A stretch of 10,871 nt of DNA from NCBI GenBank assembly GCA_019689515.1, contig JADGHI010000090.1, positions 1-10,871 of the forward strand, written 5' to 3'. Positions 1 to 6,855 of this stretch are shown one piece after another; position 1 is the first letter of the stretch; each line of letters begins with the position of its first letter. The position numbers and the translations under genes were made by a program. The notes below the pieces were generated by a model. The model was not told the DNA's origin. It saw only the letters and a program-made list of their open reading frames with translations, and did no database searches. This stretch comes from Acetobacteraceae bacterium (GTDB lineage Bacteria; Pseudomonadota; Alphaproteobacteria; Acetobacterales; Acetobacteraceae).

Positions 1-560
1 GTGGGGCGGGGGGGCGCGTAGTGGTGAAAAACAGACAGGGCGCCCACCGCGACCACCACGCCGAGCTGCACCAGCGGCGGCATCGCCGCGCCGCCCTGGA
101 ACGCCCCCTTACCGAAGGCGATGATGAGGATACCGGCGAAGCCCACCAGCACCGCCGACCAGCGGTGGATCCCCACCCGCTCGCCGAGGAACGGGATGGA
201 GAGGATCGTCACGAACAGTGGCGTCGTGTAGGTCAGCGCGGTCTGCTCGGCGAGCGGCAGGACGGTGAGCGCGAAGAAGCTGCACAGCATGGCCATCGTG
301 CCGGTGCAGGCACGCAGCAGATGGCCGGGGAAGCGCCGGGTGCGGAGCTGTGCCGCGATGTCCCCGAGGCGCCGTGCGCGGCGCAGCGCGATCGCCATCA
401 CCACCGGCACGGCCAGGGCGTTGCGGAAGAACATCACCTCGACGAAGGGGATGCGGCTGCCAAGCTCCTTCACCATCGCCGACATGAGGGTGAAGAGCGC
501 GGTGGCGGCGAGCATCAGGGCCGCGCCCCGGCGGATGTTGTGGCGGAGGGGTGTGGACAC
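1..560 (-). CDS. DMT/EamA family transporter, C-terminus cut off by window edge
   Basis: Inner-membrane drug/metabolite transporter of the EamA type; the substrate cannot be told from sequence. The start is a GTG at 560 with AGGA 6 bases upstream, giving a protein that begins MSTPLRHNIRRGAALMLAAT. About 186 codons are visible of a usual ~290. Hydrophobic helices appear from about residue 13 onward, and the first EamA repeat ends with the typical stretch of PL near the TYTTPLF segment, then IPFLGERVG, RWSAVLVGFAGILII. The same pattern (PLA, IP.LGE.VG, RW.A.LVGF.G.L) is found in the complete transporter at 1198-2211, so the two are probably paralogues. The last dozen or so visible residues (SVFHHYAPPPPH, about positions 1-40) do not look like the sixth helix expected there, so the sequence at the edge may be faulty or the protein unusual. 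The family call is firm; the coordinates are partial. Confidence 0.85.
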   Translation of the reverse strand, partial: MSTPLRHNIRRGAALMLAATALFTLMSAMVKELGSRIPFVEVMFFRNALAVPVVMAIALRRARRLGDIAAQLRTRRFPGHLLRACTGTMAMLCSFFALTVLPLAEQTALTYTTPLFVTILSIPFLGERVGIHRWSAVLVGFAGILIIAFGKGAFQGGAAMPPLVQLGVVVAVGALSVFHHYAPPRP

Positions 561-615
561 AGGAAATCCTAGCGCGGGCGGACAGGTGCGGCACGGTGGC
601 GGCGCCGGGACGCAG

Positions 616-637
616 GCCGCACGCGTACGCGGGCGGC
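616..637. terminator. GC-rich hairpin between minus-strand genes, possible terminator
   Basis: GCCGC (616-620) pairs with GCGGC (633-637). After one A/G mismatch, CGC (622-624) pairs with GCG (629-631) around a GTAC loop; the core 622-631 is a perfect 10-base palindrome. It lies in the 108-base gap between the stop of the broken gene (669) and the start of the left-edge transporter (560). No T tract follows on either strand, so termination is inferred only from position and stem strength. Confidence 0.35.
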
Positions 638-668
638 GCCCCGATCCTCGCCGGCCGGTCGGTGCGGT

Positions 669-1087
669 CTAAAGGACGAAGTGGACTGCGATGGGCCGCG
701 TAGCGCCAGAGATCAGGATCGAGAACTCGGCCTGCGCGTCGTTGTCGGTGTTATCGTATACCATGAAGCCACCGTTGATGGGAACGCGGCGGAGCCATCC
801 CGAGGTACCGAAGGCAGCGATCCCAAAGACGGCGAAGCTGTCGTCCACCGCCACGAACACCTTGGCGTGGCCGTCCCCACCAGTGCGCCACCAGGCCCGG
901 AGGTGACGTCGCCCGCCGTGAACAGCCGCATCACGAGATCGCCGGCGTCCATCTCGATGACGCCGGGTGCGGCGCCGCCGCCTTCGGAGAAGTCCCGGTG
1001 GTGGCGAGTCGCCATCGTGAACAGGTGGTAGCCGCCGGGAGTGGCGGGAAAGCCGAATGCCTCGCTGCAGGCGGTGACCTCAACCAT
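669..1087 (-). pseudogene. Small protein of unknown function, apparently split by a one-base frameshift
   Basis: The ATG at 1087 has a good ribosome binding site (GGAG, 6 bases upstream). The first frame gives a plausible start (MVEVTACSEAFGFPATPGGY, later VIEMDAGDLVMRLFTAGDV) with GC-rich third positions until about 900. It then turns into low-quality sequence ending at a stop at 713. From about 900 a second frame, offset by -1, carries equally protein-like sequence (GDGHAKVFVAVDDSFAVFGI, GGFMVYDNTDND) to a TAG at 669. Adding one base near 890-912 would give 420 nt, an intact 139-residue protein. I do not recognise the family; there is no signal peptide or TM helix, and the second half looks like a small beta-rich soluble domain. 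Alternatives are a sequencing error, two separate small genes, or programmed frameshifting; no slippery heptamer is evident. It sits between two related DMT transporters. Confidence 0.5.
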
Positions 1088-1197
1088 CTTGCGCTCCGCT
1101 CGTGCGGCGCGTGTATGCGCTGCGCCGATGGCCCGATTGCGGCGATGCGTGCCCGAAAGACGCCGTCGTCGGATCGCGTCGGGCGTGGCGGGCGGAG

Positions 1198-2211
1198 TCA
1201 GGTGCCCGGCGCCGTACCGGCCGCGGCCGCAGCGGCTTCGCGCCGTTCTGCCGCCCGGCGCACCCGCTCCCGGCGCAGCGTGTAGAGCCCCGCGCCGACG
1301 ATGATCGCGGCGCCGGCCAGCGTGGTCCAGGCGGGCACCTCGCCCCAGATCAGGAAACCCAGCAGCCCGCCCCAGATCAGCGCGCTGTACTCGAAGGGCG
1401 CAAGGACGGCGACCGGCGCGAGGGCAAAGGCCCGCCCGAACAGGATGTGCGCCACCGCGTTCGCCGCGCCGAAGCCGATCAGCGCCACCGCCGCGCCGAG
1501 GCTCGGCACGAAGCTGCCGGAGGGCGGCGGGAAGGCCGGCAGGAGCGCCAGCCCCATCGGCACATGCGCGACCATCAACCAGAAGGCGATCGCCGACGGC
1601 GTATCGCTGCGCGCCAGCACCCGGGTCCAGATCCGTGTCACCGCCATCGCCGTCACCGCAGCGAGCAGCGCGGGCGTCTCGATGCGCCAGAGATCCCCGC
1701 TCGGCTGGAGCATGACGAGGACGCCGCCGAAGCCCACCAGCGTCGCGGTCCAGCGCCGCCAGCCGACGCTCTCCCCCAGCATCGGGATCGCGAGCACGGT
1801 CATCAGCAGGGGAGCCGCCGCGGCGACGGCGTAGGAATCGGCAAGCGGCATGCCGCGCGCCCAGGCCCAGTACCAGGTGGCCGAGACGCCGGTGTGCAGC
1901 AGGCTGCGCACCGCGAGGAGGCGCCGGTTGCGCGGGAACAGCCCGCGCCCGCGCGCCAGTAAGGCGACGCAGGCCGCGCCGATCACGCCGCGCCAGATCA
2001 TGGCCACGGCCGTGCCGACCTCGGGCAGCGCCCACTTCACCGCAGCGTCGGTACCGGAGATGACGAGATAGGCGCCCGCAATCAGGGCGATCCCGCGCAC
2101 CGTCTCCTCGCCGCGCGGCAGCGGCGCGCCACGCGCGGGGGTGGCGGAGGAAGGGGTCGCCACGGCGCCGGCCGGGCCTTTGACCGGGCCGGCGCCGGGC
2201 GCGTCAGGCAA
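1198..2211 (-). CDS. DMT/EamA family transporter, complete
   Basis: Ten-helix inner-membrane transporter of the drug/metabolite superfamily, 337 residues, with two EamA repeats (roughly residues 40-175 and 185-315). Typical family stretches include PLLMTVLAIPMLGE, RRWTATLVGFGGVLVML in the first repeat and EYSALIWGGLLGFLIWGEVP with IIVGAGLYTLRRE in the second. The substrate is unknown. The start is probably a TTG at 2211 preceded by GAGG with 6-base spacing. The first ~38 residues are Pro/Ala/Gly-rich and cytoplasmic, so a later GTG start near residue 38 is also possible. With the TTG start the gene overlaps the hydratase stop by 8 bases, which suggests translational coupling in one operon with the hydratase and the membrane glycosyltransferase. 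The C-terminal tail (after ~315) is Arg/Ala-rich. Family certain, start moderately certain. Confidence 0.9.
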   Translation of the reverse strand: MPDAPGAGPVKGPAGAVATPSSATPARGAPLPRGEETVRGIALIAGAYLVISGTDAAVKWALPEVGTAVAMIWRGVIGAACVALLARGRGLFPRNRRLLAVRSLLHTGVSATWYWAWARGMPLADSYAVAAAAPLLMTVLAIPMLGESVGWRRWTATLVGFGGVLVMLQPSGDLWRIETPALLAAVTAMAVTRIWTRVLARSDTPSAIAFWLMVAHVPMGLALLPAFPPPSGSFVPSLGAAVALIGFGAANAVAHILFGRAFALAPVAVLAPFEYSALIWGGLLGFLIWGEVPAWTTLAGAAIIVGAGLYTLRRERVRRAAERREAAAAAAGTAPGT

Positions 2212-3034
2212 GCCGCGCCTCGACCTGCATGCAGGTCGCGCCGGAATCGTCGCGGGTCTCGCCCCGCGCGGTCTTGCCGTCCAGCATGCCGACCAGTTCG
2301 AGCCGGCGATCCGCGAAGCAGGGCCGCCGGCCGCGGAAGGAAAGGCTCTGGATCCGGCTCCCGGCCGGCGCGTGGTCGAGCAGGTGGTGCGCCAGCAGCG
2401 TCGCCTGCAGCGGCCCGTGCACGACCAGGCCGGGATAGCCCTCCACCTGCGTCACATAGGGGTAGTCGTAGTGGATGCGGTGGCCGTTGCCGGTCAGCGC
2501 GGAGTAGCGGAACAGCAGCACCGCGTCCGGCACCAGCGTCGCGGTGAAGGCGCCGGGCAGTGCCGGCGCGGGTTCGGCGGGACGCACCGCCGCGCCCTCG
2601 GTGCCGCGATAGACGATGTCGTGCTCCTCGGTCAGCGCCAAGCCGCGCGGCCCGGAAATCTCGTGCCGCACAGTGACGAAGACCAGCCGGCCGGAGCCGC
2701 CCGTCTTCTCTTCCACCTTGAGGATGGTGCTGACCCGCCGCACCTGGTCGTCCACCCGCAGCGGCGTCCCGTCGAATTCCAGCCGCCCGCCGGCCCACAT
2801 GCGCCGCGGCAGCTCGTGCACCGGCGGCAGGAAGCCGCCGCGCCGCGGGTGGCCGTCCGGCCCCAGCTCCTGCGGGGGCTTCCAGTCCTGGAACAGCATC
2901 CAGTGCCACAGTGGCGGCAGCGTTCCGTCCGCCGGCACAGATCGGCCGAGCGTCGCCGCCATGCCGGCGACCAGCCGCGGATCCAAGCGGTCCTCCCGCG
3001 TCTCGCTGCGGCCGACATAGTCCTGGTAAGACAC
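2204..3034 (-). CDS. FAS1-like dehydratase / MaoC-type hotdog hydratase (mesaconyl-C4-CoA / 3-methylfumaryl-CoA hydratase-like)
   Basis: Double-hotdog protein of 276 residues, expected to be a cytoplasmic enoyl-CoA-type hydratase. The N-terminal half (about 1-145) corresponds to the FAS1-like dehydratase domain. The C-terminal half holds the family's active-site stretch at 177-190 (YSALTGNGHRIHYD, with the conserved H185 and H188) and the motifs EGYPGLVVHGPLQATLL (198-214) and FRGRRPCF (233-240). This arrangement is typical of the group that includes mesaconyl-C4-CoA/3-methylfumaryl-CoA hydratases and HTD2-like proteins, where the classical D-x-N-x-x-H of MaoC is replaced by N-x-H-R-I-H. The exact substrate cannot be decided. 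The start is GTG at 3034 with a very strong GGGAGGAG site 7 bases upstream, placed in the last codons of the glycosyltransferase gene whose stop is only 4 bases away. No CoA-transferase or ligase gene is nearby to give a pathway. Confidence 0.85.
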   Translation of the reverse strand: MSYQDYVGRSETREDRLDPRLVAGMAATLGRSVPADGTLPPLWHWMLFQDWKPPQELGPDGHPRRGGFLPPVHELPRRMWAGGRLEFDGTPLRVDDQVRRVSTILKVEEKTGGSGRLVFVTVRHEISGPRGLALTEEHDIVYRGTEGAAVRPAEPAPALPGAFTATLVPDAVLLFRYSALTGNGHRIHYDYPYVTQVEGYPGLVVHGPLQATLLAHHLLDHAPAGSRIQSLSFRGRRPCFADRRLELVGMLDGKTARGETRDDSGATCMQVEARLA

Positions 3035-3038
3035 CGCG

Positions 3039-4832
3039 CTACTCCTCCCGCACGAACAGCCTGTAGCCCTCGATCTCGCCTGCGGGCCGATAGCGTTCCC
3101 AGGTCTCGGCGAACAGGGGGTGGCGGGTGAAATACTCGATGAAGTCGAACTCCCCGCCGCACCAGGGGATGCCGGGGTTGCGGGAGACCAGGACCGCGGC
3201 CGGCGGCGTACGCGCGAAGTCCTCGGCCACGGTGCGGTAGACGAAGAATTCGGCGCGGCTCATCTCCCAGGTTTCACGGTAGCGTTCGCCGTTCTGTGGG
3301 CAGGTGCGGTAGACGCCCTGCAGCAGCCACAGGTTCATGGTGCGGAGCGTCGAGCGCGCGTGCGCGTAGTTCAGCGCCGGATAGACGGGGTAGATGTCGG
3401 GGCTCAGCACAAGCAGGCGCTCGCCATAGGCCTCGCGCTTGACGAAGGCGGCGATGCGGCCGGCGCGGTCGCCATGGAACCACAGCTCGCGCCAGGGTGC
3501 CTCGCCGCCATGCGCGGCGTAGAGGCCGAGGCCGATGGTCGCCACCGCCGCCGCCACCGGCGCCACAGTGACGCGATGGTCGCCGGCGCGTCCGGCAGCG
3601 GCAGTCGCGGCAGCACCATCCGAGGACAGCACACGGTCGAGCCAGCGCGAGAGGGCGGCGGCCGCAGCCGCAGCGGTCAGCATCGTCACCGGGATCGCGT
3701 GGTAGGTCCAACCCTTGTGCTGCACGACGGCCGAGACGAGGGCGCCGAGCGCGGCAGCGGCCAGGGTCTGGGCCAGCGGCCCGGCGCCGCGGCGCAGCAG
3801 CGCCACCGGCAGCACCACCGCCAGCGCCAGCGCGGCCGGCCCCAGGATCGGGGAGATCAGCACCTCCCACGCGCTGAACTCCGCGATGTCGAGGTAGTAG
3901 GCCCAGACCAGCGGCACCACGAAGCCGAAATAGTCGGGGAAGAACAGCGGGATCGCGGCGACATAGACGAGCCAGACCGCCGCCATCAGCCAGGGCACCG
4001 GATCGCGCAGTGCCCGCATCGGCCCGCGGTGCAGCAGCACCACCGCCTCGACCAGCGTCGGCACGGCGAGGAAATGCGGCTTCAGCGCGAAGCCGAGCGC
4101 CGCGAGCAGCGCCACGCCGAACGCCAGGCGGCGCGGCGGCGGCGCCACCCCCGCGATGCGCCGGGCAGCGAGGGCGCAATAAGGCAGCGCGACCGTCGCC
4201 ATGATGTGCTCGCGCTGCGCGAAGTCGTAGGCGGCGACGACGAGGACCATCGGCACCATCGCCCGCATCACCGCCGACTCGATCGGGCCCTGCCGCGCCG
4301 CTCCGGCTGCGCCGCGCAGCAGCGCGAGGGTCAGCCGCCAGCACAGCGCGCAGAGGCCGAGCACGCAGAGCAGCAGCGCCTGTACGGAATCGAGCGGCGT
4401 CCAGGCCCCGAGCGCCGCCGGCACCAGGTTCAGCACGAAGATCAGCGGCGGGTTGACGTCGATCAGGTCGCGGTAGAGGCGCTCCCCGGCCAGCCAGCGC
4501 TCGGCGAAGTTCAGCACCGCCGCGACGTCGTGGTTGAGCGGCGGCGCCAGGATCACCAGCAGGTAGAACACCGCCGGCGCGAAGGCGGCCCAGCGCAGGA
4601 GCCGCTCCCGCGCCGCCGTCAGGTCGAGGCCGGCGCCGCCGAGCGCGGCGCCCGCCGCCCCGGGCAGGGCCAGGCCGGCGGCCGCAGCGTCCTCGCCGCG
4701 GATTGCCAAGGGGACAGCCGGGGGCTCAGTGCCCGTGTGGCGAGGTGGCGGCTGGTTCATGTTGATGGCGCAATATCCGATCCGTGGCTCGGTTTCGGCA
4801 ACCTCGATCATCGGCCGCACTGAGGCGGGCAT
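3039..4832 (-). CDS. Multi-pass membrane glycosyltransferase-like protein (GT-C fold, uncharacterised)
   Basis: Integral membrane protein of 597 residues from the ATG at 4832. An ATG at 4760 (residue 25) is an alternative start, and AAGG 7 bases before 4832 is only a weak ribosome site. Residues 1-78 are Pro/Ala-rich and cytoplasmic. About ten hydrophobic helices follow between ~82 and ~440, then a soluble C-terminal domain (~450-597) rich in aromatic residues. The first external loop contains NHD (100-102) and DLIDVNPPL (122-130), where GT-C enzymes such as ArnT or PMT keep their acidic catalytic residues. YDFAQREHI (202-210) and LKPHFLAVP (250-258) look like further conserved loops. It probably transfers a sugar from a polyprenyl-phosphate carrier outside the cytoplasm. 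The target is unknown. It is divergent from the GT2/flippase operon and co-directional with the hydratase. Membrane GT-C nature is likely; exact activity is inferred. Confidence 0.75.
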   Translation of the reverse strand: MPASVRPMIEVAETEPRIGYCAINMNQPPPRHTGTEPPAVPLAIRGEDAAAAGLALPGAAGAALGGAGLDLTAARERLLRWAAFAPAVFYLLVILAPPLNHDVAAVLNFAERWLAGERLYRDLIDVNPPLIFVLNLVPAALGAWTPLDSVQALLLCVLGLCALCWRLTLALLRGAAGAARQGPIESAVMRAMVPMVLVVAAYDFAQREHIMATVALPYCALAARRIAGVAPPPRRLAFGVALLAALGFALKPHFLAVPTLVEAVVLLHRGPMRALRDPVPWLMAAVWLVYVAAIPLFFPDYFGFVVPLVWAYYLDIAEFSAWEVLISPILGPAALALAVVLPVALLRRGAGPLAQTLAAAALGALVSAVVQHKGWTYHAIPVTMLTAAAAAAALSRWLDRVLSSDGAAATAAAGRAGDHRVTVAPVAAAVATIGLGLYAAHGGEAPWRELWFHGDRAGRIAAFVKREAYGERLLVLSPDIYPVYPALNYAHARSTLRTMNLWLLQGVYRTCPQNGERYRETWEMSRAEFFVYRTVAEDFARTPPAAVLVSRNPGIPWCGGEFDFIEYFTRHPLFAETWERYRPAGEIEGYRLFVREE

Positions 4833-4877
4833 GCGGCGGCCTTGCGGCGGATCGGCAGCAGGGAGGTCCGCGGCGAG

Positions 4878-4886
4878 AGGATAGCA
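4878..4886 (-). promoter_or_regulatory. Candidate extended -10 promoter for the membrane glycosyltransferase operon
   Basis: On the minus strand the sequence reads TGCTATCCT, an extended -10 (TGn-TATNNT) in the least GC-rich part of the divergent intergenic region. It would give a 5' leader of roughly 40 bases to the ATG at 4832. No good TTGAC -35 lies at 16-18 bases. The CRP/FNR-like palindrome sits where a -35 element would be. Inferred only from sequence match. Confidence 0.3.
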
Positions 4887-4899
4887 GATTTCGCGATCC

Positions 4900-4915
4900 T
4901 GTGATTGGAATCACC
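4900..4915. promoter_or_regulatory. CRP/FNR-family-like operator in the divergent promoter region
   Basis: TGTGA (4900-4904), six bases, then TCACC (4911-4915) matches the CRP-type consensus TGTGA-N6-TCACA at nine of ten positions. The core GTGATT-GG-AATCAC (4901-4914) is a 6+6 perfect inverted repeat. It lies between the divergent membrane glycosyltransferase and the methyltransferase/GT2 operon. It is centred about 36 bases upstream of the start expected from the minus-strand -10 candidate, and 90-130 bases before the methyltransferase start. The regulator is not in this window; binding is inferred. Confidence 0.5.
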
Positions 4916-4998
4916 GAAGCGGAGCGGGTGCCCCGAACCGGCCGCGCCGGTGGCCGGGCCGGCCTCGCGCCCCGTGGCGGAGCCTGCGCCGACGCGAC

Positions 4999-5772
4999 TT
5001 GTCCGCCGCCCGAACGGATGCCACACCAGTTCCCGTGGAGACGGCCGAATACGCCCTGATGGACGTGGTCGAGGACCGGATGTGGTGGTATCGCGCCGTC
5101 CACGCCCGGGTGCTCGACGCCCTCGCCCGCCGCCCGGGCGATCCGGCGCGCCCGGTGCTCGACGCCGGCTGCGGCACGGGCGGTCTGCTGCGCCGCCTGG
5201 CGGAAAGGGCCATCGGCCGCCCCCTGTTCGGCGTCGAGTATTTCGAGCCCGCCGCCCGGCGCGCCAGCGCGAAGTCCGGCGCCGCGGTCGCCGTCGGCGA
5301 CGTGCATGCCCTGCCCTTCCCCGACGGCACCTTCGGCGCCGTGCTCAGCGTGGACGTGCTGTGCCACCGGCTGATCCAGCCGGAGCGTGGCCTTGCCGAG
5401 ATGCGCCGGGTGCTCGCCCCGGGCGGGACGCTGATCCTCAACCTCCCCGCCTTCGAGTGGCTGAAGAGCGCGCATGACCGGCGCGTGCACAATGCGCGTC
5501 GCACGACCCTCCGCGCCGCCCGCGCCCAGCTCGCGGAGGCCGGCTTCACGCGCATCGAGGCCCGCTACTGGAACGCCCTGCTGCTGCCGCTCATGGTTAT
5601 CCAGCGCAAGCTCCTCGCGGCAAAGGAGGAGGCGGCGAGCGACGTCGCCCCGTATCCGCCATGGTTGGACCGTATGCTGCACGGCGTGACCGAGCTGGAG
5701 CGGCGGCTCGCCGCGCTCGGCCTGCGCTACCCGGCGGGCGGCTCGGTCCTGCTGGTCGCGACGCGGCCATGA
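4999..5772 (+). CDS. Class I SAM-dependent methyltransferase
   Basis: Cytoplasmic Rossmann-fold methyltransferase, 257 residues from a TTG at 4999. Motif I is VLDAGCGTGG (53-62). The acidic end of strand 2 is GVEYFEP (78-84), followed by GDVHALPF (100-107) and the motif-IV-like VLSVDVLCH (115-123). LAPGGTLILNLPAF (139-152) is the usual post-motif III segment of Methyltransf_11 proteins. No start has a clear Shine-Dalgarno. GTG at 5035 (residue 13) or ATG at 5059 (residue 21, MDVVEDRMWW) may be the true start, since the conserved part begins near residue 18. The stop lies 18 bases before the GT2 start, so the two are very likely one operon. It may methylate a sugar, a lipid-linked intermediate or the glycosylated target; the substrate is not visible. 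Residues 189-203 are hydrophobic and could touch the membrane. Confidence 0.88.
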   Translation: MSAARTDATPVPVETAEYALMDVVEDRMWWYRAVHARVLDALARRPGDPARPVLDAGCGTGGLLRRLAERAIGRPLFGVEYFEPAARRASAKSGAAVAVGDVHALPFPDGTFGAVLSVDVLCHRLIQPERGLAEMRRVLAPGGTLILNLPAFEWLKSAHDRRVHNARRTTLRAARAQLAEAGFTRIEARYWNALLLPLMVIQRKLLAAKEEAASDVAPYPPWLDRMLHGVTELERRLAALGLRYPAGGSVLLVATRP

Positions 5773-5790
5773 TGAAGGATTGCTGAGACG

Positions 5791-6855
5791 ATGCCCACGC
5801 CACCCGCTACGGGAGGCCCCGTCCTCGCCGCGCACCCGGTCGGCCTCTCGATCGTCGTCCCCGTCTATCGCGGCGAGGCCACGGTCGGGCGGCTGGTCGA
5901 GGCCCTCTCCGCGCTGCGCCCCGAGGGCGGGCTCGAGATCGTGCTCGTCAACGACGGTAGCCCGGACAAGTCGGGCGAGGTCTGCCGCGCGCTGCAAGCG
6001 AGCGCGACGGTGCCGATCACCTACATCGAGCATGCGCGCAACTTCGGCGAGCACAACGCGGTGATGACGGGCCTGCGCCACGCACGCGGCGCCTACGTCA
6101 TCACCATGGACGACGACCTGCAGAACCCGCCGGAGGAGGTGGTGCGCCTCTACGACCACGCGCGCCTCGGCGGCTGGGACGTCGTGTACACGCGCTATGC
6201 GCAGAAGATGCACGAATCCTGGCGCAACCTCGGCAGCCGCTTCGCCAACTGGGTGGCGGACCAGCTCCTCGACAAGCCGAAGGGGCTCTATCTTTCCTCC
6301 TTCCGCTGCATGAGCGCGCTGGTGGTGCGCGAGGTGACGAAGTACCGCGGCCCCTACCCTTACGTGGACGGGCTGATCATGCAGGTCACCCAGCGCATCG
6401 ACTCGATTGAGGTGAAGCACTACGCGCGCGCCGAGGGCCGGTCCAACTACACGCTGCGCCGGCTGGTGCGGCTGTGGCTGAACCTCGCAACCAATTTCTC
6501 GGTGCTGCCGCTGCGGCTCGCGGTCTTCGCGGGGGTGGCGATGGGCCTGCTCGGCCTGGTCGGCGCAGTGATGGTGATCCTCGAGGGGCTGCGCGGGCAG
6601 ACGCCCTCCGGCTGGGCCTCCACGATGACCATGATGCTGCTGATCGCCGGCGTGCAGTTCCTCATCCTCGGCGTGCTCGGCGAGTATGTCGGCCGCGCCT
6701 TCCTCTCCGCGAACGGCAAGCCGCAGGGCGTGGTGCGTCTGGTGCTGCCGCCGCACCCTCCAACGACGCCGCCGCCGCAGGGAGCGACCGCTGTGCCCGC
6801 ACTCGCCGGGGCGGAGACGGCGGCGCGCGGCGAGCATCGCGTGGCTTCGCCGTGA
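5791..6855 (+). CDS. Family 2 glycosyltransferase, ArnC/GtrB/DPM1-like, polyprenyl-phosphate sugar transferase
   Basis: Inner-membrane enzyme of 354 residues that should move a sugar from a nucleotide donor to undecaprenyl phosphate on the cytoplasmic face. The GT-A domain runs from ~18 (LSIVVPVYRGE) to ~220, with NDGSPDKS at 54-61 and the metal/nucleotide-binding MDDDLQNPPEE at 106-116, the hallmark of the DPM1/ArnC branch. RSNYTLRRLVRLWLNL (217-232) is the usual membrane-proximal helix, followed by two TM helices (~239-264 and ~277-300). The last ~37 residues are a Pro/Ala-rich tail not usual for ArnC. ATG at 5791 has GAAGGA 11 bases upstream. It follows the methyltransferase by 18 bases and its stop overlaps the flippase start (GTGA), so coupling to the flippase is expected. 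The sugar is unknown. Confidence 0.92.
   Translation: MPTPPATGGPVLAAHPVGLSIVVPVYRGEATVGRLVEALSALRPEGGLEIVLVNDGSPDKSGEVCRALQASATVPITYIEHARNFGEHNAVMTGLRHARGAYVITMDDDLQNPPEEVVRLYDHARLGGWDVVYTRYAQKMHESWRNLGSRFANWVADQLLDKPKGLYLSSFRCMSALVVREVTKYRGPYPYVDGLIMQVTQRIDSIEVKHYARAEGRSNYTLRRLVRLWLNLATNFSVLPLRLAVFAGVAMGLLGLVGAVMVILEGLRGQTPSGWASTMTMMLLIAGVQFLILGVLGEYVGRAFLSANGKPQGVVRLVLPPHPPTTPPPQGATAVPALAGAETAARGEHRVASP

Noticed and set aside
713..2035. 440-codon minus-strand open frame covering the DMT gene and the first half of the broken gene
   Set aside because: Its upstream part is an out-of-frame reading of the DMT transporter. Only the part after the ATG at 1087 is protein-like and is used in the frameshifted-gene call.
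3120..4823. 567-codon plus-strand open frame opposite the membrane glycosyltransferase
   Set aside because: Arg/Gln/His/Asp-rich with no motif; shadow of the well-supported minus-strand membrane protein.
4726..6837. 703-codon open frame on the minus strand opposite the methyltransferase and GT2 genes
   Set aside because: Composition is His/Arg/Asp/Gln-rich with no domain; it is the mirror of two clearly recognisable proteins in very GC-rich DNA, where antisense frames stay open by chance.
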